Assembly: GCF_003012055.1 (NCBI RefSeq)
Contig: NZ_JYGE01000002.1
Location: forward strand, 1-64,000
Direction of reading: 5' to 3'
Length of the DNA: 64,000 bases
From: Peptostreptococcus russellii
Lineage (GTDB): Bacteria > Bacillota > Clostridia > Peptostreptococcales > Peptostreptococcaceae
Shown: positions 62,122-64,000 of the stretch, one piece after another
Numbering within the stretch: the stretch's first letter is position 1
Layout: each line of letters begins with the position of its first letter
Translations under genes and position numbers: made by a program
The notes under the pieces: model-generated
Seen by the model: the letters and a program-made list of their open reading frames with translations, nothing else
Told to the model about the DNA's origin: nothing
Databases searched by the model: none

Positions 62122-64000
62122 ATGTTACCGAATGATATTAAAGAAAATATATTGGGGCTGATCAATGAAGAGGCTTATAAGCCAAGTAAAAAGGATGAAT
62201 TAGCCAATATATTTGTTGAAGAAGAAAATGATAGGGAAGAATTTTTCTCTATTTTAGATGAGCTAGCAGAAAATGGAGATATATTTATAAATAAAAGAGG
62301 AAAAGTAGGAACTCTAGAAGACTATGAGATGAAGAGGGGAAAGTTCCGTTCTACAAAAAGAGCCTTTGGATTTGTTGAATCTGAAGGGGAAGAAAAAGAT
62401 GTATTTATTCCTGAAGAGGATAGAAATGGAGCTTTTGAGGGAGATATAGTAATAGCTAAATTGACTAAAGAAGCTACTGAAACGAAAAGACCTGAGGGAG
62501 TAATAGTAAAAATATTAAAAAGAGAAAACAAGACTGTTGTTGGATTATTCCAAAAGAGCAAGGCATTTGGATTTGTGCTGCCTGACAATAAAAAATTTGA
62601 CCAAGATATTTTTATACCAAAGAGTGCTATAAATGGAGCTAAAAACAATGATAAAGTAGTGTGTGAGATTGAAGTATGGCCAAAGGATGGTAAGAAACCA
62701 GAAGGAAAAATAATAGAAGTAATAGGTCAATCTGGAGAAAGATATGTAGAGATTGACTCTATAGTTAGAGCACATGGATTAAAAGAAGAATTTCCAAAAA
62801 AAGTATTTAATCAAACATCAAAAATACCTGATCATATTTTAGATGAAGAAAAAAAGGGAAGACTAGATCTTACAGAAGAAATCACATACACAATAGATGG
62901 AGATGATTCAAAGGATTTTGATGATGCTATTGGAGTAGAGTTATTAGACAATGGAAATTATAGATTGGGAGTCCATATAGCAGATGTAACTCATTATGTA
63001 ACAGAGCATTCTCCCCTAGATAGAGAAGCACTAGATAGAGCAACATCAGTATATCTTGTGGACAAAGTAATACCTATGCTTCCAAGGGAGTTATCGAATG
63101 GTATATGTTCCTTAAATCCGAATGTAGAGAGACTGACGGTGTCTTGTATAATGGATGTGAACCCTAAAAATGGAAGTGTGGAAAGTCATGTAATAAAAAA
63201 ATCTGTTATAAAATCAAAAGCCAGAATGACATATACTGAAATAAGTAATCTTTTGGAAAATGATGATCCAGAAATGATAGAAAAGTATTCTGATTTTATA
63301 GATAATCTTAAAAATGCAGAGAAATTAGCAGAAATACTCAGAGAAAGAAGAGAAAAAAGAGGAGCAATTGATTTTGATTTCCCAGAATCTAAAATTGTGC
63401 TAGATTCAAAAGGATATCCTTGCAAAATCGAAGAATATGAAAGAAGAACTTCAAATAAAATGATAGAAGAGTTTATGCTATTAGCAAATGAAACGATAGC
63501 AGAACATTTTTATAATTTAAAATTACCGTTTGTTTACAGAGTTCATGAGGATCCATCAGAAGAGAAACTTATGAGGCTAAAAAACTTTATTAGTGAATAT
63601 GGATACAAAATGCCAAATAGCAAGGGTAATGTAAAACCAAAGGATCTCCAAACAGTATTGGAAAGTATAGAAGATAGGGAAGCCAAACAAGCAATCGGTA
63701 TGATTATGTTAAGAACTTTAAAGCAAGCAAGATATTCCCCAGAATGTCTAGGACACTTTGGTTTAGCGGCACGATATTACTCTCATTTTACTTCACCTAT
63801 TAGAAGGTACCCAGATCTTCAGATACATAGAATAATAAAGGAAAGTATAGATGGAAAACTGTCAAGCAAGAGAATAAAGCATTTTTCTGAGATATTAGAA
63901 GGGGTGTGCAATCAATCGTCTACTCAGGAGAGAGAAGCAGAATTAGCTGAAAGAGATGTTGATGATTATTACAAGGCAGTATTTATGAGTGATTATATAG
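62122..64000 (+). CDS. rnr: ribonuclease R, 5' part (runs off the window)
   Basis: RNase R is a processive 3'-5' exoribonuclease that degrades structured RNA. GAGGAGG lies 6 nt before the ATG. The 626 residues in the window include the N-terminal helical domain (1-65), two cold-shock RNA-binding domains (FRSTKRAFGFVESEGEEKDV and FQKSKAFGFVLPDN) and the RNB catalytic domain from about 235, with DGDDSKDFDDAIGVE supplying the metal-binding aspartates, GVHIADVTHYV, SLNPNVERLTVSC and YYSHFTSPIRRYPDLQIHR. The C-terminal S1 domain lies beyond base 64000, so the gene is cut by the window and shows no defect. tmRNA-binding smpB often follows rnr, but this is outside the window. Confidence 0.96.
   Translation, partial: MLPNDIKENILGLINEEAYKPSKKDELANIFVEEENDREEFFSILDELAENGDIFINKRGKVGTLEDYEMKRGKFRSTKRAFGFVESEGEEKDVFIPEEDRNGAFEGDIVIAKLTKEATETKRPEGVIVKILKRENKTVVGLFQKSKAFGFVLPDNKKFDQDIFIPKSAINGAKNNDKVVCEIEVWPKDGKKPEGKIIEVIGQSGERYVEIDSIVRAHGLKEEFPKKVFNQTSKIPDHILDEEKKGRLDLTEEITYTIDGDDSKDFDDAIGVELLDNGNYRLGVHIADVTHYVTEHSPLDREALDRATSVYLVDKVIPMLPRELSNGICSLNPNVERLTVSCIMDVNPKNGSVESHVIKKSVIKSKARMTYTEISNLLENDDPEMIEKYSDFIDNLKNAEKLAEILRERREKRGAIDFDFPESKIVLDSKGYPCKIEEYERRTSNKMIEEFMLLANETIAEHFYNLKLPFVYRVHEDPSEEKLMRLKNFISEYGYKMPNSKGNVKPKDLQTVLESIEDREAKQAIGMIMLRTLKQARYSPECLGHFGLAARYYSHFTSPIRRYPDLQIHRIIKESIDGKLSSKRIKHFSEILEGVCNQSSTQEREAELAERDVDDYYKAVFMSDYI

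Overview
The window is chromosomal DNA from a low-GC, anaerobic Gram-positive bacterium. AT-rich intergenic DNA, strong AGGAGG-type ribosome binding sites, FabK/FabT-type lipid synthesis, an SufCBDSU iron-sulfur system without IscU, ferredoxin-dependent 2-keto acid oxidation and butyrate-kinase-type energy conservation all point to the Clostridia. Gene content and style fit the Peptostreptococcaceae, most likely Peptostreptococcus; this assignment is inference from content, not a database match. I saw no rRNA, tRNA, CRISPR array, prophage or insertion sequence.

Layout. 0-5 kb: a glycerol/dihydroxyacetone module (fused DhaK-DhaL kinase, glycerol dehydrogenase) divergent from a PocR-AraC regulator. 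5-14 kb: a short DAHP synthase, a DUF5685 protein with a MATE transporter, a large lipoprotein, and a class A-like sortase facing a wall-anchored prealbumin-fold adhesin with an LAKTG sorting signal. 14-19 kb: sufCBDSU. 19-23 kb: an acidic protein, a three-gene minus-strand operon (HAD phosphatase, TPR protein with a cysteine-rich tail, six-helix membrane protein) and an unrecognised 420-residue protein. 23.7-28.5 kb: iorAB, a structured intergenic element, then ptb and buk. These could form one route from aromatic keto acids to acyl-CoA, acyl-phosphate and ATP. 28.8-29.5 kb: a YheO/DauR-like regulator.

29.9-39.8 kb: a complete type II fatty acid operon, accBCDA-fabT-fabH-acpP-fabK-fabD-fabG-fabF-fabZ. 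It has a consensus promoter, a FabT-type palindrome just after it, and ends in a 50-bp perfect palindrome. 39.9-46 kb: stand-alone genes (MBL-fold protein, small alarmone synthetase, metallophosphoesterase, nucleotidase-like HAD, YczE-like membrane protein, class II aldolase). 46.2-46.8 kb: an NfeD-like gene whose C-terminal domain lies in the -1 frame after a correctly phased A AAA AAG heptamer. 47.5-50.8 kb: a probable glycolipid/envelope cluster (GT28 glycosyltransferase, polysaccharide deacetylase, LPG-synthase-TM-like protein).

51.4-60.7 kb: rpoN, then the central glycolytic locus cggR-gap-pgk-tpi-gpmI-eno with a clear CggR promoter/operator, then a DUF3841 protein, secG and the 5' part of rnr, which runs off the window end.

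A recurrent oddity is a set of short degenerate AT-rich tandem repeats, each of a different sequence and period (12, 15, 18, 41, 43 bp), placed in intergenic gaps, often next to a terminator or ribosome binding site. The observations I rate highest are the NfeD frameshift site, the iorB-ptb RNA element, the enlarged FabH insertion, the cysteine-tailed TPR protein and the repeat family.
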